From: Kiritimatiellota bacterium
GTDB taxonomy: Bacteria > Verrucomicrobiota > Kiritimatiellia > RFP12 > UBA1067
Direction of reading: 5' to 3'
Length of the DNA stretch: 32,954 nt
Assembly: GCA_009778475.1 (NCBI GenBank)
Contig: WRJS01000033.1
Span: forward strand, 1-32,954
Shown: piece by piece, positions 32,926-32,954 of the stretch
Position numbering within the stretch: position 1 is the first letter of the stretch
Layout of the letters: each line of letters begins with the position of its first letter
The notes under the pieces: generated by a model
The model's database searches: none
What the model was told of the DNA's origin: nothing
Seen by the model: the letters and a program-made list of their open reading frames with translations, nothing else
Translations under genes and position numbers: made by a program

Positions 32926-32954
32926 ATGGAAATGAGGTCGAAGTTGTGGTTGCG
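32926..32954 (+). CDS. Start of a protein cut by the window end
   Basis: ATG 32926 (MEMRSKLWLR) or ATG 32932 (MRSKLWL) follows GGGAAAGGGAGGG, a strong purine-rich ribosome site. The basic then hydrophobic residues look like the beginning of a signal peptide. Only about ten codons are visible, so the product is unknown. It is the natural target of the leader RNA and terminator just upstream. Confidence 0.5.

Overview
The window looks like chromosomal DNA of a GC-rich, sugar-degrading member of the PVC superphylum, most likely Kiritimatiellota or Lentisphaerota. This is inferred from gene content: a giant secreted protein with LamG, beta-strand-repeat and PA14 domains, GH116-, GH106- and DUF4838-type secreted enzymes, a short secretin-like lipoprotein, and gene-poor stretches full of palindromic and word-like repeats. 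No rRNA, tRNA, transposase, integrase or CRISPR array was found.

Layout. Bases 1-2229 are a gene-poor, repeat-rich tract. It holds a truncated Rhs-repeat fragment, a small membrane-anchored protein and a small lipoprotein, set among two copies of a ~114-bp direct repeat and several long perfect palindromes. This looks like the remains of Rhs tip/immunity cassettes. Bases 2230-6827 (minus) carry a secreted GH116-like glycosidase followed by a histone H1-like protein with an acidic tail and a secreted TPR protein. Bases 7046-13735 (plus) encode the 2229-residue PA14/LamG protein. Bases 13979-19712 (minus) are a closely packed housekeeping run: an unknown secreted protein, argB, argD, a small membrane protein, rhomboid protease, nadC and coaX. 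Then come pflA (minus) and a minus-strand catabolic block, 20802-29833: trpS, a DUF4838 enzyme, a zinc alcohol dehydrogenase, an SDR oxidoreductase, a GH106-like glycosidase and a propeller-like protein. Plus-strand genes resume at 30002 with a secretin-like lipoprotein and queA.

The last 550 bases hold another perfect palindrome and then the most striking element. A promoter-like site is followed by a ~200-nt structured leader with a long closing helix, an inner hairpin whose loop can form a pseudoknot, and a Rho-independent terminator. One 8-base segment can pair either inside the fold or with the terminator stem. A signal-peptide-like reading frame starts just downstream and is cut by the window end. 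I recognise no known riboswitch class, so this is the best candidate for an undescribed regulatory RNA here.

How the genes work together: the GH116, GH106-like and DUF4838 proteins all begin with export signals and probably act on complex glycans outside the cytoplasm, while the two oxidoreductases could process released sugars inside. ArgB and ArgD catalyse the second and fourth steps of arginine synthesis, NadC makes the NAD precursor nicotinate mononucleotide, and CoaX starts coenzyme A synthesis. Substrates of the glycosidases cannot be told from sequence alone.
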